Assembly: GCA_033855775.1 (NCBI GenBank)
Contig: JAWVFT010000022.1
Location: forward strand, 1-63,641
Reading direction: 5' to 3'
Length of the DNA: 63,641 nucleotides
Source of the DNA: DASVTR01 sp033855775
Lineage (GTDB): Bacteria; Acidobacteriota; Blastocatellia; Pyrinomonadales; Pyrinomonadaceae
Positions 23,463 to 33,736 of the stretch are shown here, piece by piece (position 1 is the first letter of the stretch; every line of letters starts with the position of its first letter). Under the pieces are notes generated by a model that was not told the origin of the DNA, searched no databases, and saw only the letters and a program-made list of their open reading frames with translations. The position numbers and the translations under genes are program-made.

Positions 23463-26400
23463 GTGGTTCGCATTCGCCCCTCTGTCATTTTCCTGCCGCT
23501 GGCGCTCGTCGCCCTCTGCCTCTTTGGCCTGCGCGCCGGACTGTCGCAATCGACCGTGCTGCGTCGTGTCACCACGACGACCGAAGACGGCATCAACATC
23601 AATCCTTCTTTGAGCGGCGACGGGCGACGCATCGTTTTTGAATCAACCGAAGACCTCGCGCACGCGGGCGGCGCAACTTCCTTCCGCGCCCTGCGCGCGG
23701 ACATCAGCGGCGACCCTGCGGCCTTCATCCAACTCGGCGCGACGCGCTCGCCCGCCCCCGGCATCTCGCAGGACGGCTCGCGCATAGCCTTCGCCGCCAA
23801 CGACGACCCGCTCGGCACCAACGCCGACCACAACTCGGAAATCTTCTTCTTCGACGGCGCCGCCCTGCGACAGGTAACCAACACTTCGCCCGGCGACGCC
23901 AGCCTGCGGGCGCGCAACGGCAACTTTCAGCCATCGCTCTCCGACGACGCGCGCTTCATAGCCTTCCACTCCAACCGCGATCTTGCCAACTCGAACGCCG
24001 ACGCCAACTTTGAAATCTATCTCTACGACACTACGACGCAGGCGTTCGCGCAACTGACGAGCACGGTCGGCATCGTCGGCTCGACCGACGCCAAGATTAG
24101 CGGCAACGGCGCGCAGGTCGCTTACATCCGCGACAACAGCATCACCGCCGGAGGCTCTGCGCGCGACCTAGTGTTGCAACCGCGCGCGGGCGGCGCATCG
24201 CGCGTCATCGCCGCGAGCGTCAACAATCTACTGCTCACCTTCGGTCGCGCCATCAGCGACGACGGCACGCGCGTCGTCTACAGCAATGATTCCGTTCCCG
24301 GCACAAGTCAGGTCTACGTCTTCGACGGGCGCAGCAACGCGACGCGGCAAATCACGCAGTTGGCCGCCCCGCTCGTCACGCAGCCGGACATTCCACTGCG
24401 CCCGACCATCAGCGGCGACGGCTCGCGCTTAGCCTTCGCCACGCGCCGCACAGTCACAGGCTTCGCCAACACAGACCGCAGCATAGAGCTTTACGTCTTC
24501 GACATTCCGACCGGCCAATTCTCGCGCGTCACGGACGCGCCCTCGACCGCCGACGGATACGTCGGCACAACGCTCGTCGCCGAAGTCATCTCGTCTTTGA
24601 ACGACGACGGCTCCATCGTCGCGTTCAACTTTCCGCGCACGCTCTCCGGCCCCGTCACGGACACGGACGTTCAGAACAACTCGGAAATCTACGTGACGGC
24701 GACGGCCCCGCGCCCGCCCTTCGGGACGCTGACGGTTCTCAACGGCGCATCGTTCGGCAACGAGCCCGCGACGACCGAAGCCGTCGCGCCCGATAGCATC
24801 GCCGTCGCGCAGGGCGGCGCGCTCTCAAACTCCACCGTCCAGGGGCAACGCCAATCAGACGGAACGTTCCCGCGCACACTCGGCGGCACGACCGTGACGG
24901 TCAATGGCCGCGCAGCCCAACTCTTCTTCGTCTCGCCTTCGCAAGTCAATTTCCTCGTCCCGCCGGAGACGGAAACGGGGACGGCTGAAGTCGTCGTCAC
25001 CAACTCTGACGGCTTTCAATCGCGCGGCTCAATCATTGTCCTGCGCGCGGCCCCCGGCGTCTTCACCTACAGCGGCGACGGGCAAGGCGAAGGCGTCATC
25101 CTCGACGCGGCCACGCTGCAACCTGGCCCCTTCGACCCGACGGGCGGCAACCTTCGTCTGATTATCTTTTCAACCGGCGTGCGCAACGCGCAGACCTTGA
25201 CCGTCACCATCGGCGGGCGCGCAACGACCGTCGAGTCTGTCATGGCCTCGCCGGACATGCCCGGACTGGACGAAGTTCACATTCTAGTCCCTTCGGATTT
25301 GCGCGGGGCTGGAACAGTTGACCTCGTTATCCGCGCCGACAATCGTGACAGCAATCCTGTGCAGTTGACGCTCTCCGGCGAAGCGCGCCACGACATCGTT
25401 ATCAACGAAGTTTTGGCAGACCCGCCCGGCAGCGCGGCCACGGATTTGATTGGCGACGCCAACCACGACGGCGCGCGCGATAGCAGCAACGACGAGTTTG
25501 TCGAACTCGTCAACGCTTCCGGCCACGACATAGACATCAGCGGCTTCCAACTCTTCTCGCGCAGTTCCGGCGCAACATCCGACACGCTGCGCCACACTTT
25601 CGCGGCTGGCACAATCGCCACAGCGGGCCGGGCCATCGTCGTCTTCGGCGGCGGCAATCCCAATCCGAGCGACCCCATCTTCGGCGGCGCGCTCGTGCTC
25701 AAAGCCTCCACTGGCGGCTTGTTGCTGGCCAACGGCGGCGGCTTCGTGACGCTCAAAGAGCCGAACGGAACGCTCGTCCAAATCTTCTCCTACGGCGGCT
25801 CGACTGGTTTGAACGGCGACGCCAATCAATCTTTGACGCGCTCGCCCGACGCCGGAGACAATTCGCCGGGCGGCAACTTCGTCCCGCACACGACCGCGCC
25901 CGGCAGCGCTGGCCGCGCCTTCAGCCCCGGCACGCGCGTTGACGGAACGCCGTTCGGCGTCCGGCCCATCGGCTTCATCATCGTCTCGCCGTCGTCGGCG
26001 ACGATTGTCGTCGGCGGGCATCAACAGTTCACCGCCCGCGCCTTCGACCCGAACACCAACGAGATACCCGGCGTCATCTTTACATGGACTTCGAGCGACC
26101 CGTCTGTCGCCTCGATTGACCAGAACGGCCTCGCCACCGGCCTCGCTCCCGGCACGACCAGCATCCGCGCCTCCGCGCGCGGAACTCAATCCGGCCCTGC
26201 GACCCTGACCGTCAACGACGTGCAGCGTGTCCTGACGCGCATTGATTTGACGCCGGCCAGCGCGACGATTCCCGTCAGCGGAACGCAGCAGTTCACAGCG
26301 CGCGCCTTTGACCAGAACAACAACGAGATAACGGGAACTACTTTCACCTGGGCATCCAGCGACCCGACCGTTGCGACCATTGACCAGAACGGATTGGCGA

Positions 26401-29400
26401 CTGGCCTCAGTCCGGGCGCGACCTTCATCACGGCTTCATCCGGCAGCGTGACCAGCAATCAAGCGACGCTCAACGTCGTTCCGGCCACCTTCGTCATCAA
26501 CGAAGTTTTGGCAGACCCGCCGGGCAGCGCGGCCACGGATTTAATCGGCGACGCCAACCACGACGGCACACGCAGCGCGGGCGACGACGAGTTTGTAGAG
26601 ATGGTCAACTCTTCCAGCGCGACGCTCGACATCACAGGCTGGACTATTCACACTCGCAGCACGACGAGCGGCGCAGCCGAAATCCTTCGTCATGTTTTCG
26701 CAGCCAACACGACGCTCGCGGCTGGCACGGCGGTCGTCGTCTTCGGCGGCGGCAACTTCGACCCCGCCAACTCCGTCTTCGGTTGCGCCCGCGTCGTCAA
26801 GGCTTCCATATCCGGCGGCCTGTCTCTGACCAACGGCGGACTGACCGTTATCGTCCGCGATGCCGCCGGAAATCTCGTCACGCAATTTGCCTACGGCGCT
26901 GGAACCGGACTCAACGGCGACAACGACCAATCGCTGACGCGCTCGCCCGACATCAGCGGCGCCTTCGTCCAACACACCGCCGCCGCCGGAGCCAACGGCA
27001 GAAGATTCTCGCCGGGGACGCGCGTTGACGGCGCTCCGTTCGGCAATTGTCCGGGCCAGCTTACAAGCGTCACCATCGCGCCTCCGTCATCGAGCGTCGT
27101 CGTCGGCCAGACAACGCAGTTCACAGCCCAAGCCTTCGACCAGTTCGGGCGCGCGATGACAAACGCGACGATTACCTTCGCGTCGAGCGACACCAACATC
27201 GCCACCGTTGACAGCGTGACGACAGACCCCGCGACCGGCATTGCGACCGCGACCGTCACGGGCCGCAACGTCGGCACAGCGCAAATCACAGCCACCGCGA
27301 CCGACGGCGCGACCACAATCACGAGCGCGCCCGCGACGCTCAACGTCACACCCGTCCCGCAGGTCATCACGCGCATTGACGTAACGCCTGCCAGCGCGAC
27401 TATCAATCGCGGACAGAATCAACAGTTCACCGCGCAAGCCTTCGACCAGAACAACCAGCCCGTCAGCGGCATCACCTTCACCTGGTCTTCCAGCAACACT
27501 GCCGTCGCCACCGTTGACAGCAACGGCCTCGCGCACGGCATCGGCATCGGCACAGCGACAATCACCGCGAGCGCCGCGGACGGCAACGGCGGCACAATCT
27601 CCGGTCAAGCAACATTGAACGTCCAAGTCCCGCTCGTCATCAACGAGATTCTAGCTGACCCGCCCGGCAGCGCGGCCACTGATTTAATCGGCGACGCCAA
27701 CCGCGACGGCACACGCGATAGCGATGATGATGAGTTCGTCGAACTCGTCAACAACTCCACTGCTCCGGTGGACATCTCCGGCGTCATCATCGCCGACATG
27801 ACGAGCAATCGTTTCACCTTCCCGGCGAACACGACTTTGGCGGCGGGCCGCGCGGTCGTCATCTTCGGCGGCGGCTCTCCGCCCGCCAATGACCCTGCAT
27901 TCGGTGGAGCTTTAATCTTCACCACAGGCACGCTGAGCCTCAATAACGGCGGCGACACAGTGACCGTCAAGCTGCCCGTCAGCGGCGTTGATGTTCCCAT
28001 TGCCACGCAGACCTACGGCTCTGAAGGAGGCGAAGACCAATCGTTGACACGCTCGCCGGATTTGACGGGCGCGTTCGTCAAACACGCAGCCGCGCCGAAT
28101 GCGGACGGTCGCGTCTACAGTCCCGGCACGCGCGTCGATGGCACGCCGTTCAATTCGCCAGCCCTCACGCGCATCGAAATCACGCCCGCCTCCGCCTCCA
28201 TCAACGTCGGTCAAACGCAGGCTTTCACCGCGCGTGCCTTCAGCAACACAGGCGGCCCCGAAGTCGAAGTCTTCAACGTCTCCTTCATCTGGGATTCATC
28301 TGACCCGACGAAGGCCACCGTCGCTCCCTTGACCGGCATGACCACGACTGCGACCGGCATCGCCGCCGGAACCGCGAACATTCGCGCTCGCGCTGGCGGC
28401 CAAGCCAGCACAGCGACGTTGACAATCAACGCCGTCGTCGCTTCGATAGAGTTGCTGCCCGACACTGCGACCGTCACGGTCGGCAACTCGCAGACCTTCA
28501 CGGCGACGGCGCGCGACGCCGTAGGCAACGCCATTCCCGGCATCACCTTCGCCTTCTCTCTGCGCAATCCATCGCCCGCCAATGCCGCGACCATCACCGG
28601 AACGACCCTTAGCACCGTCACCGTGCGCGGCGACAATCCCGGCACGGTGACAGTCGTTGCCAACTACACGCGCCCCGGCGACGGCATGCTCTTTGAAGAC
28701 ACGTCGCTGCTCACAATCAATCCGCCGCCGCCCGTTATCACGCGCGTTGATGTGACGCCGACGACCGCCACCATCAATCGCGGGCAGACAACGCAGTTCA
28801 CCGCGCAAGCCTTCGACCAGAACAACCAGCCCGTCAGCGGCATCACCTTCACCTGGTCTTCCAGCAACACTGCCGTCGCTACTGTTGACAGCAACGGCCT
28901 CGCGCACGGCATCGGCATCGGCACAGCGACAATCACCGCGAGCGCCGCGGACGGCAACGGCGGCACAATCTCCGGTCAAGCAACATTGAACGTCCAAGTC
29001 CTGCTCGTCATCAACGAACTGCTCGCCGACCCGCCCGGCAGCGCGGCCACAGATTTGATTGGCGACGCCAACCGCGACGGCACACGCGATAGCGATGATG
29101 ATGAGTTCGTCGAACTCGTCAACAACTCCACTGCTCCGGTGGACATCTCCGGCGTCATCATCGCCGACGCGGCGAGCAATCGTTTCACGTTCCCGGCCAA
29201 CACGACTTTGGCAGCGGGCCGCGCGGTCGTCATCTTCGGCGGCGGCTCTCCGCCCACCAACGACCCTGCGTTCGGTGGAGCTTTAATCTTCACCACAGGC
29301 ACGCTGAGCCTGAACAACACGGGCGACACAGTGACCGTTAAGCTGCCGGTTTCGGGCGTGGACGTGACCATCCAAGCGCAGACCTACGGGGCTGAAGGCA

Positions 29401-31091
29401 ACAACGACCAATCGTTGACGCGCTCGCCCGATGCCGAGATAAATTCGGCGGGCGGCAGTTTCGTTCAGCACACGACCGCGCCCAACGCCGCTGGCCGCGT
29501 CTTCTCGCCGGGAACGCGCGCCGACGGAACGCCCTTCGGCTCGCCAGCCATCACGCGCATCGAAGTCACGCCAACGACCGCTGCTATTATCATCGGTCAA
29601 ACTCAAAGCTTCACCGCGCGGGCCTTCAGCAACGCAGGCGGCCCCGAAGTCGAAGTCTCGAACGTTTCCTTCATCTGGGATTCAAGCGACCCGACGAAGG
29701 CCACCGTCGCACCCTTGACCGGCATGACGACAACCGCGACCGGCATCGCCGCCGGAACCACGAACATCAGAGCGCGCGCTGGCGGCCAAGCTGCAACGGC
29801 ATCGCTCACGGTCAACGCGCTGCCGACGCTCTCCGTCAACGATGTCTCGTTGAACGAAGGCAACGCTGGAACGACGACCTTCACCTTCACCGTCAGTCTC
29901 TCCGCGCCTGCGCCTGCGGGCGGCGTCACTTTCGATATTGCGACGCAGGACAACACGGCCACAGTGGCCGACAACGATTACGTCGCCCGCGCTCTCAGCG
30001 GGCAGACGATTGCGGCGGGGCAACAAACCTACACCTTCGATGTCACGGTCAACGGCGACACGGCTGTCGAAGCAAACGAGACGTTCTTCGTCAACGTCAC
30101 CAACGTCACGGGCGTGACCGTGGCGGATGGTCAAGGCCTGGGAACGATTCAGAACGACGATAGCTCGCCGCTGCCGACGCTCTCCGTCAACGATGTCTCA
30201 TTGAACGAAGGCAATGCTGGAACGACGACCTTCACCTTCACTGTCAGTTTGTCTGCGCCCGCGCCCGCAGGCGGCGTCACCTTCGACATCGCCACCGCCG
30301 ACGGGACAGCGCAGGACGGCGTTCCCGCAGGCGAAGACAACGACTACGTGGCAAGGAGTTTGACGGGACAAACAATCGCCGCCGGACAACAGACTTTTAC
30401 TTTTGATGTCACCATCAACGGCGACAAGTTGGTCGAACCTAACGACACGTTCTTCGTCAACGTGACGAACGTCACAAACGCAATCGTCTCGGATGGGCAG
30501 GGCTTGGGAACGATTCAGAACGACGACGCGGCTCTGCTCGTCATCAGCCAGATTTACGGCGGCGGCAACAACGCCGGGGCGACCTTCCAAAATGATTTTG
30601 TCGAAATCTTCAATCGCGGGACGACGACCGTCAACTTCGCCGTCACGCCCTACTCCGTGCAGTACGCTGCGGCGGCGGGTTCGTTCACCAGCGGCAATAA
30701 GATAGACTTGACTTCCGGCTCTCTCGCTCCCGGCCAATATTTCCTGATTAAGCTGGCCGGAGGAACAACTAACGGCGCTCCGCTGCCGACCGCCGACGCC
30801 ACCAACGCGGCCATCAACATGTCCGCCACGGACGGCAAGGTCGCGCTTGTTGTCGGGACGATATTGCTCGGCGGCACGGGCTGTCCTATCGTCGCTACAG
30901 TCTCGGATTTCGTCGGCTACGGTTCCGCCAATTGCGCGGAAGGCGCTGCCACCGGCGCGCTCAACGCCACACGCGCAGCCCGCCGCACGGATAGCTGCAC
31001 GGACACCAACGTCAACTCGGCAGACTTCACCATCGTCACCAATCCGCCCGCTCCGCGCAACTCGGCCACCGCGCCGTCGCCGTGTCCATAG
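23463..31091 (+). CDS. Giant secreted multidomain protein (beta-propeller, TIGR03437-like, lamin-tail, Big2, Calx-beta)
   Basis: A 2,542-residue protein with a signal peptide (FLPLALVALCLFGLRAG). Approximate order: residues 30-420, a TolB/PD40-type propeller (repeats like SGDGRRIVFES, SQDGSRIAFAA); 420-640, a domain like TIGR03437, typical of Acidobacteria (NGASFG, VTVNGRAAQLFFVSPSQVNFLVP); four lamin-tail domains near 643, 1009, 1390 and 1848, each with INEVLADPPGSAATD and an EF-hand-like DANxDGxRxxxDDEF loop; Big2/Ig-like modules between them (ITFTWSSSNTAVATVDSNGLA); two Calx-beta repeats at ~2120-2358 (DVSLNEGNAGTTTFTFTVS); and a divergent lamin-tail domain at the end. No sorting signal is visible at the C-terminus. 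It is probably a calcium-stabilised surface or matrix protein, perhaps adhesive; that is inference. A GTG start is used. Confidence 0.88.
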   Translation: MVRIRPSVIFLPLALVALCLFGLRAGLSQSTVLRRVTTTTEDGININPSLSGDGRRIVFESTEDLAHAGGATSFRALRADISGDPAAFIQLGATRSPAPGISQDGSRIAFAANDDPLGTNADHNSEIFFFDGAALRQVTNTSPGDASLRARNGNFQPSLSDDARFIAFHSNRDLANSNADANFEIYLYDTTTQAFAQLTSTVGIVGSTDAKISGNGAQVAYIRDNSITAGGSARDLVLQPRAGGASRVIAASVNNLLLTFGRAISDDGTRVVYSNDSVPGTSQVYVFDGRSNATRQITQLAAPLVTQPDIPLRPTISGDGSRLAFATRRTVTGFANTDRSIELYVFDIPTGQFSRVTDAPSTADGYVGTTLVAEVISSLNDDGSIVAFNFPRTLSGPVTDTDVQNNSEIYVTATAPRPPFGTLTVLNGASFGNEPATTEAVAPDSIAVAQGGALSNSTVQGQRQSDGTFPRTLGGTTVTVNGRAAQLFFVSPSQVNFLVPPETETGTAEVVVTNSDGFQSRGSIIVLRAAPGVFTYSGDGQGEGVILDAATLQPGPFDPTGGNLRLIIFSTGVRNAQTLTVTIGGRATTVESVMASPDMPGLDEVHILVPSDLRGAGTVDLVIRADNRDSNPVQLTLSGEARHDIVINEVLADPPGSAATDLIGDANHDGARDSSNDEFVELVNASGHDIDISGFQLFSRSSGATSDTLRHTFAAGTIATAGRAIVVFGGGNPNPSDPIFGGALVLKASTGGLLLANGGGFVTLKEPNGTLVQIFSYGGSTGLNGDANQSLTRSPDAGDNSPGGNFVPHTTAPGSAGRAFSPGTRVDGTPFGVRPIGFIIVSPSSATIVVGGHQQFTARAFDPNTNEIPGVIFTWTSSDPSVASIDQNGLATGLAPGTTSIRASARGTQSGPATLTVNDVQRVLTRIDLTPASATIPVSGTQQFTARAFDQNNNEITGTTFTWASSDPTVATIDQNGLATGLSPGATFITASSGSVTSNQATLNVVPATFVINEVLADPPGSAATDLIGDANHDGTRSAGDDEFVEMVNSSSATLDITGWTIHTRSTTSGAAEILRHVFAANTTLAAGTAVVVFGGGNFDPANSVFGCARVVKASISGGLSLTNGGLTVIVRDAAGNLVTQFAYGAGTGLNGDNDQSLTRSPDISGAFVQHTAAAGANGRRFSPGTRVDGAPFGNCPGQLTSVTIAPPSSSVVVGQTTQFTAQAFDQFGRAMTNATITFASSDTNIATVDSVTTDPATGIATATVTGRNVGTAQITATATDGATTITSAPATLNVTPVPQVITRIDVTPASATINRGQNQQFTAQAFDQNNQPVSGITFTWSSSNTAVATVDSNGLAHGIGIGTATITASAADGNGGTISGQATLNVQVPLVINEILADPPGSAATDLIGDANRDGTRDSDDDEFVELVNNSTAPVDISGVIIADMTSNRFTFPANTTLAAGRAVVIFGGGSPPANDPAFGGALIFTTGTLSLNNGGDTVTVKLPVSGVDVPIATQTYGSEGGEDQSLTRSPDLTGAFVKHAAAPNADGRVYSPGTRVDGTPFNSPALTRIEITPASASINVGQTQAFTARAFSNTGGPEVEVFNVSFIWDSSDPTKATVAPLTGMTTTATGIAAGTANIRARAGGQASTATLTINAVVASIELLPDTATVTVGNSQTFTATARDAVGNAIPGITFAFSLRNPSPANAATITGTTLSTVTVRGDNPGTVTVVANYTRPGDGMLFEDTSLLTINPPPPVITRVDVTPTTATINRGQTTQFTAQAFDQNNQPVSGITFTWSSSNTAVATVDSNGLAHGIGIGTATITASAADGNGGTISGQATLNVQVLLVINELLADPPGSAATDLIGDANRDGTRDSDDDEFVELVNNSTAPVDISGVIIADAASNRFTFPANTTLAAGRAVVIFGGGSPPTNDPAFGGALIFTTGTLSLNNTGDTVTVKLPVSGVDVTIQAQTYGAEGNNDQSLTRSPDAEINSAGGSFVQHTTAPNAAGRVFSPGTRADGTPFGSPAITRIEVTPTTAAIIIGQTQSFTARAFSNAGGPEVEVSNVSFIWDSSDPTKATVAPLTGMTTTATGIAAGTTNIRARAGGQAATASLTVNALPTLSVNDVSLNEGNAGTTTFTFTVSLSAPAPAGGVTFDIATQDNTATVADNDYVARALSGQTIAAGQQTYTFDVTVNGDTAVEANETFFVNVTNVTGVTVADGQGLGTIQNDDSSPLPTLSVNDVSLNEGNAGTTTFTFTVSLSAPAPAGGVTFDIATADGTAQDGVPAGEDNDYVARSLTGQTIAAGQQTFTFDVTINGDKLVEPNDTFFVNVTNVTNAIVSDGQGLGTIQNDDAALLVISQIYGGGNNAGATFQNDFVEIFNRGTTTVNFAVTPYSVQYAAAAGSFTSGNKIDLTSGSLAPGQYFLIKLAGGTTNGAPLPTADATNAAINMSATDGKVALVVGTILLGGTGCPIVATVSDFVGYGSANCAEGAATGALNATRAARRTDSCTDTNVNSADFTIVTNPPAPRNSATAPSPCP
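27430..29275 (+). repeat. 1,371-bp internal duplication in the giant protein gene
   Basis: The Big2-lamin-tail segment from 27430 recurs almost base for base from 28801, an offset of 1,371 bp (457 codons, in frame). From 27430 to about 27630 only a few bases differ. The following lamin-tail segment and the next Ig-like module are also repeated with slightly more change. This points to recent tandem expansion by recombination. Confidence 0.85.
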
Positions 31092-31210
31092 CAACGGCCC
31101 AATGCTGATGCTTGCGACGAGAGCGCGGATAGTTTCAACACAGCGGACACAGCACGCTTTATGTAAAGGGGCGACACAAACACTCTCAAGCAACGCCGCT
31201 TCCGCGACAA

Positions 31211-31260
31211 AAAGATAGCTCGCCGCATTCTCAACACGAAGGCGGCGGGCTATCTTTTTT
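31211..31260. terminator. Bidirectional terminator between the giant gene and thiG
   Basis: AAAGATAGC-TCGCCGC (31211-31226) pairs with GGCGGCG-GGCTATCTTT (31241-31258) around a short loop. A-rich bases on the left and TTTTTT on the right let it work for both converging genes. Confidence 0.88.
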
Positions 31261-31284
31261 CTGCTTACTTTTGGTTGATGGAAA

Positions 31285-32079
<795 letters not shown>

Positions 32080-32144
32080 CTTTTCTAATAACACCTTTAC
32101 TCAATTTATGGCTTCGACTTTACACCCAAACGGTCAAGTAAAAA

Positions 32145-32287
32145 AGTGACGCGTGACGAGTGACGAGTGACAAGCAAGCAGAAAGGAAGTTATGCGTTAA
32201 TGACAAAGCGCTTGTTCTTAACTCATCGCTTCTTGCGCGCTTGTTTCTGGTTATTGCTTGTCACTTGTCACTCGTCACTCATCACTG
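32145..32287. repeat. Class 1 heptamer inverted element between thiS and thiG
   Basis: The left arm AGTGACGCGTGACGAGTGAC is mirrored by TTGTCACTTGTCACTCGTCA and a terminal CATCACTG. The element runs into the end of thiS and replaces its normal stop codon, adding seven codons to the gene. Confidence 0.85.
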
Positions 32288-32513
32288 TTCTTCCGCCGCC
32301 GACGAAGTGGACAATCTCTATGCGGTCGCCGTCCTGGAGCGCGGCGCGCGGCCAGTCGGCGCGGCGTATGACCTGACGATTGCGCTCGACGGCGAGGCGT
32401 TCGGGGACGAGCGAGAGTTGACGAACGAGATCGTCAAGCGTCGCGCCCGGCTCCACTTCGCGGCCTTCACCGTTGACTTCGATGCGCAAGGATGTTTGTC
32501 CGTCTTCGCTCAA
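32268..32513 (-). CDS. thiS: ThiS sulfur-carrier protein with C-terminal extension
   Basis: A ubiquitin-fold sulfur carrier (LRIEVNGEGREV, DDLVRQL, AVERNRQVIRRADW, ALQDGDRIEIVHFVGGG). Functional ThiS must end in Gly-Gly, whose terminal carboxylate becomes the thiocarboxylate used by ThiG. Here the reading frame continues after GGG with RTVMSDE before TGA, and those codons are repeat sequence. The protein would therefore need trimming, or be inactive. The TTG start at 32513 overlaps the stop of the upstream gene (TTGA), suggesting coupling; a second TTG eight codons inside is an alternative. Confidence 0.85.
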   Translation of the reverse strand: MSEDGQTSLRIEVNGEGREVEPGATLDDLVRQLSLVPERLAVERNRQVIRRADWPRAALQDGDRIEIVHFVGGGRTVMSDE

Positions 32514-33463
32514 GAAGGGAGAATGATGCGTCGCATCTCTGCGTCGTCGCTGCCGACGACCACGCGGATGAGGATGGCTGCGCGGCCAGACTTAAAGCGC
32601 GGCAGTGTCGTAAACACGACGGCGATGCCGTCGCGGTCTGTCATCGCCGTGCAGATTAAAGGGCGAAAGGTCGTGCCCAGAACCTTGACCGTCACAGGAG
32701 CATTCGCCACCACGTCGGCCTCGCCGCCAGCCCCGCGACTGACGCGAATCCGCAAGGCCACGACATCGCCCGCGTGAAAGTCGCGGTCTTCCACCAACTC
32801 AAGATTCAGTTCAGGCTCGGCGTCGGCCAACTCAAGATTATTGAGTGGCAGCGGGCGCATCACGATGGGATTCTGGCTCTGCCTCTTGGGCGCGGGCAGC
32901 GGCAAAGGCAGCAGCGGCGCGGGCGGCGGCTTAAACGTTGCGAAGGGCTTCAAGCGTTCCACGACGGGCTTGGCTTCGGGTTTGACGGCTGGCGCAGTCG
33001 GCGCGACGGGGCGCGGCGGCGGCTCATTTTTGGACGCGACGACGGGAGGCGCAGCCGGCTCGCTTTGCGCTGAAGCGGGCGGCTCGCCGTGAGCATCCCT
33101 TTGCTCTTCCGCCGCGACGCGTTGTGCTTCTTTAGCGGCGCGCTGTTCTTCTTCTTTCCGCTCGGCCTTCTGCGCGGTGCGGGCGCCTGCTTCGCGCTGG
33201 CTCATCAACTTGAGTTCGCCGATGCGCCCGGCGTGAATCGCGGCGCAGATTAGTTTGTGCTGACGCTGTAGACGGTCTGCGAGAAGTTTTTCGTCGAAGC
33301 CGCTGGCGATGAGGTCGTCGTAGGGCGAGCGCTTGCTGGCGAGAATCGCGCCGCCGGAATAGACCAGCGACAGAATCAGAGGGGTGTCCAATCCCTTGTC
33401 TTCCGTCTGCACATGATAGGTCACGCCCTCGTGCTCAATGTCGGTGTTGAAGCCAGTTATCAC
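32510..33463 (-). CDS. Uncharacterised protein with conserved N-terminal domain and Pro/Ala-rich linker
   Basis: A 317-residue protein. The first ~95 residues contain a compact motif (FNTDIEHEGVTYHVQTEDKG, then LVYSGGAILASKRSPYDDLI) that I have seen in uncharacterised delta-proteobacterial and acidobacterial proteins. A charged Ala/Glu/Lys stretch (~90-125) and a Pro/Ala-rich region (~125-200) follow. The C-terminal ~110 residues look like an Ig-type domain (GDVVALRIRVSRG, PVTVKVLGT, GIAVVFTTLP). No signal peptide is seen. The GTG at 33463 is favoured because upstream codons lack family similarity. Its stop overlaps the thiS start, but no thiamine role is known. Confidence 0.65.
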   Translation of the reverse strand: MITGFNTDIEHEGVTYHVQTEDKGLDTPLILSLVYSGGAILASKRSPYDDLIASGFDEKLLADRLQRQHKLICAAIHAGRIGELKLMSQREAGARTAQKAERKEEEQRAAKEAQRVAAEEQRDAHGEPPASAQSEPAAPPVVASKNEPPPRPVAPTAPAVKPEAKPVVERLKPFATFKPPPAPLLPLPLPAPKRQSQNPIVMRPLPLNNLELADAEPELNLELVEDRDFHAGDVVALRIRVSRGAGGEADVVANAPVTVKVLGTTFRPLICTAMTDRDGIAVVFTTLPRFKSGRAAILIRVVVGSDDAEMRRIILPS

Positions 33464-33538
33464 TACTGTTCGCTTTCGTCGCTCGCCGCCCGTCGTGCGG
33501 CGGCCTTTGAAAAGAGTTTGAAGTGAGGCTCCTTTTGA

Positions 33539-33568
33539 ACAGTAGCACAAGCTTTTTTCGGCGGTCAA
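33539..33568 (-). promoter_or_regulatory. Possible promoter of the unknown gene-thiS-thiG unit
   Basis: On the minus strand TTGACC (33568-33563) and TACTGT (33544-33539) are separated by 18 bases, giving a ~69-base leader. The -35 is good, the -10 weak. I saw no TPP riboswitch in the leader. Confidence 0.35.
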
Positions 33569-33609
33569 TCTTCTTTGGAAACAAGGCTCCGAAGGCTCTG
33601 AAGTCAAGC

Positions 33610-33638
33610 TTGACACAGGCAATTGCATGCACTACGAT
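33610..33638 (+). promoter_or_regulatory. Sigma-70 promoter of the nuo operon
   Basis: TTGACA (33610-33615), a 17-base spacer and TACGAT (33633-33638). The -35 is perfect and the -10 matches four of six bases. Transcription would start near 33645, ~92 bases before nuoA. Confidence 0.7.
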
Positions 33639-33736
33639 GACTTTGTACCATGATTCTCAATCTCCAGACTAACCCCTGATAGCTCTTTGTGGAGAGAGCC
33701 GGTTCGGAGGGTCGCGCAGGCTTTTGCGGGTGGCGT

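Noticed and set aside
32080..32267. TPP riboswitch between thiS and thiG or before the thi genes
   Set aside because: The TPP core signatures (CUGAGA and the ACCUGAUC-like motif) were not found in the leader or the gap; the gap is filled by a heptamer element.
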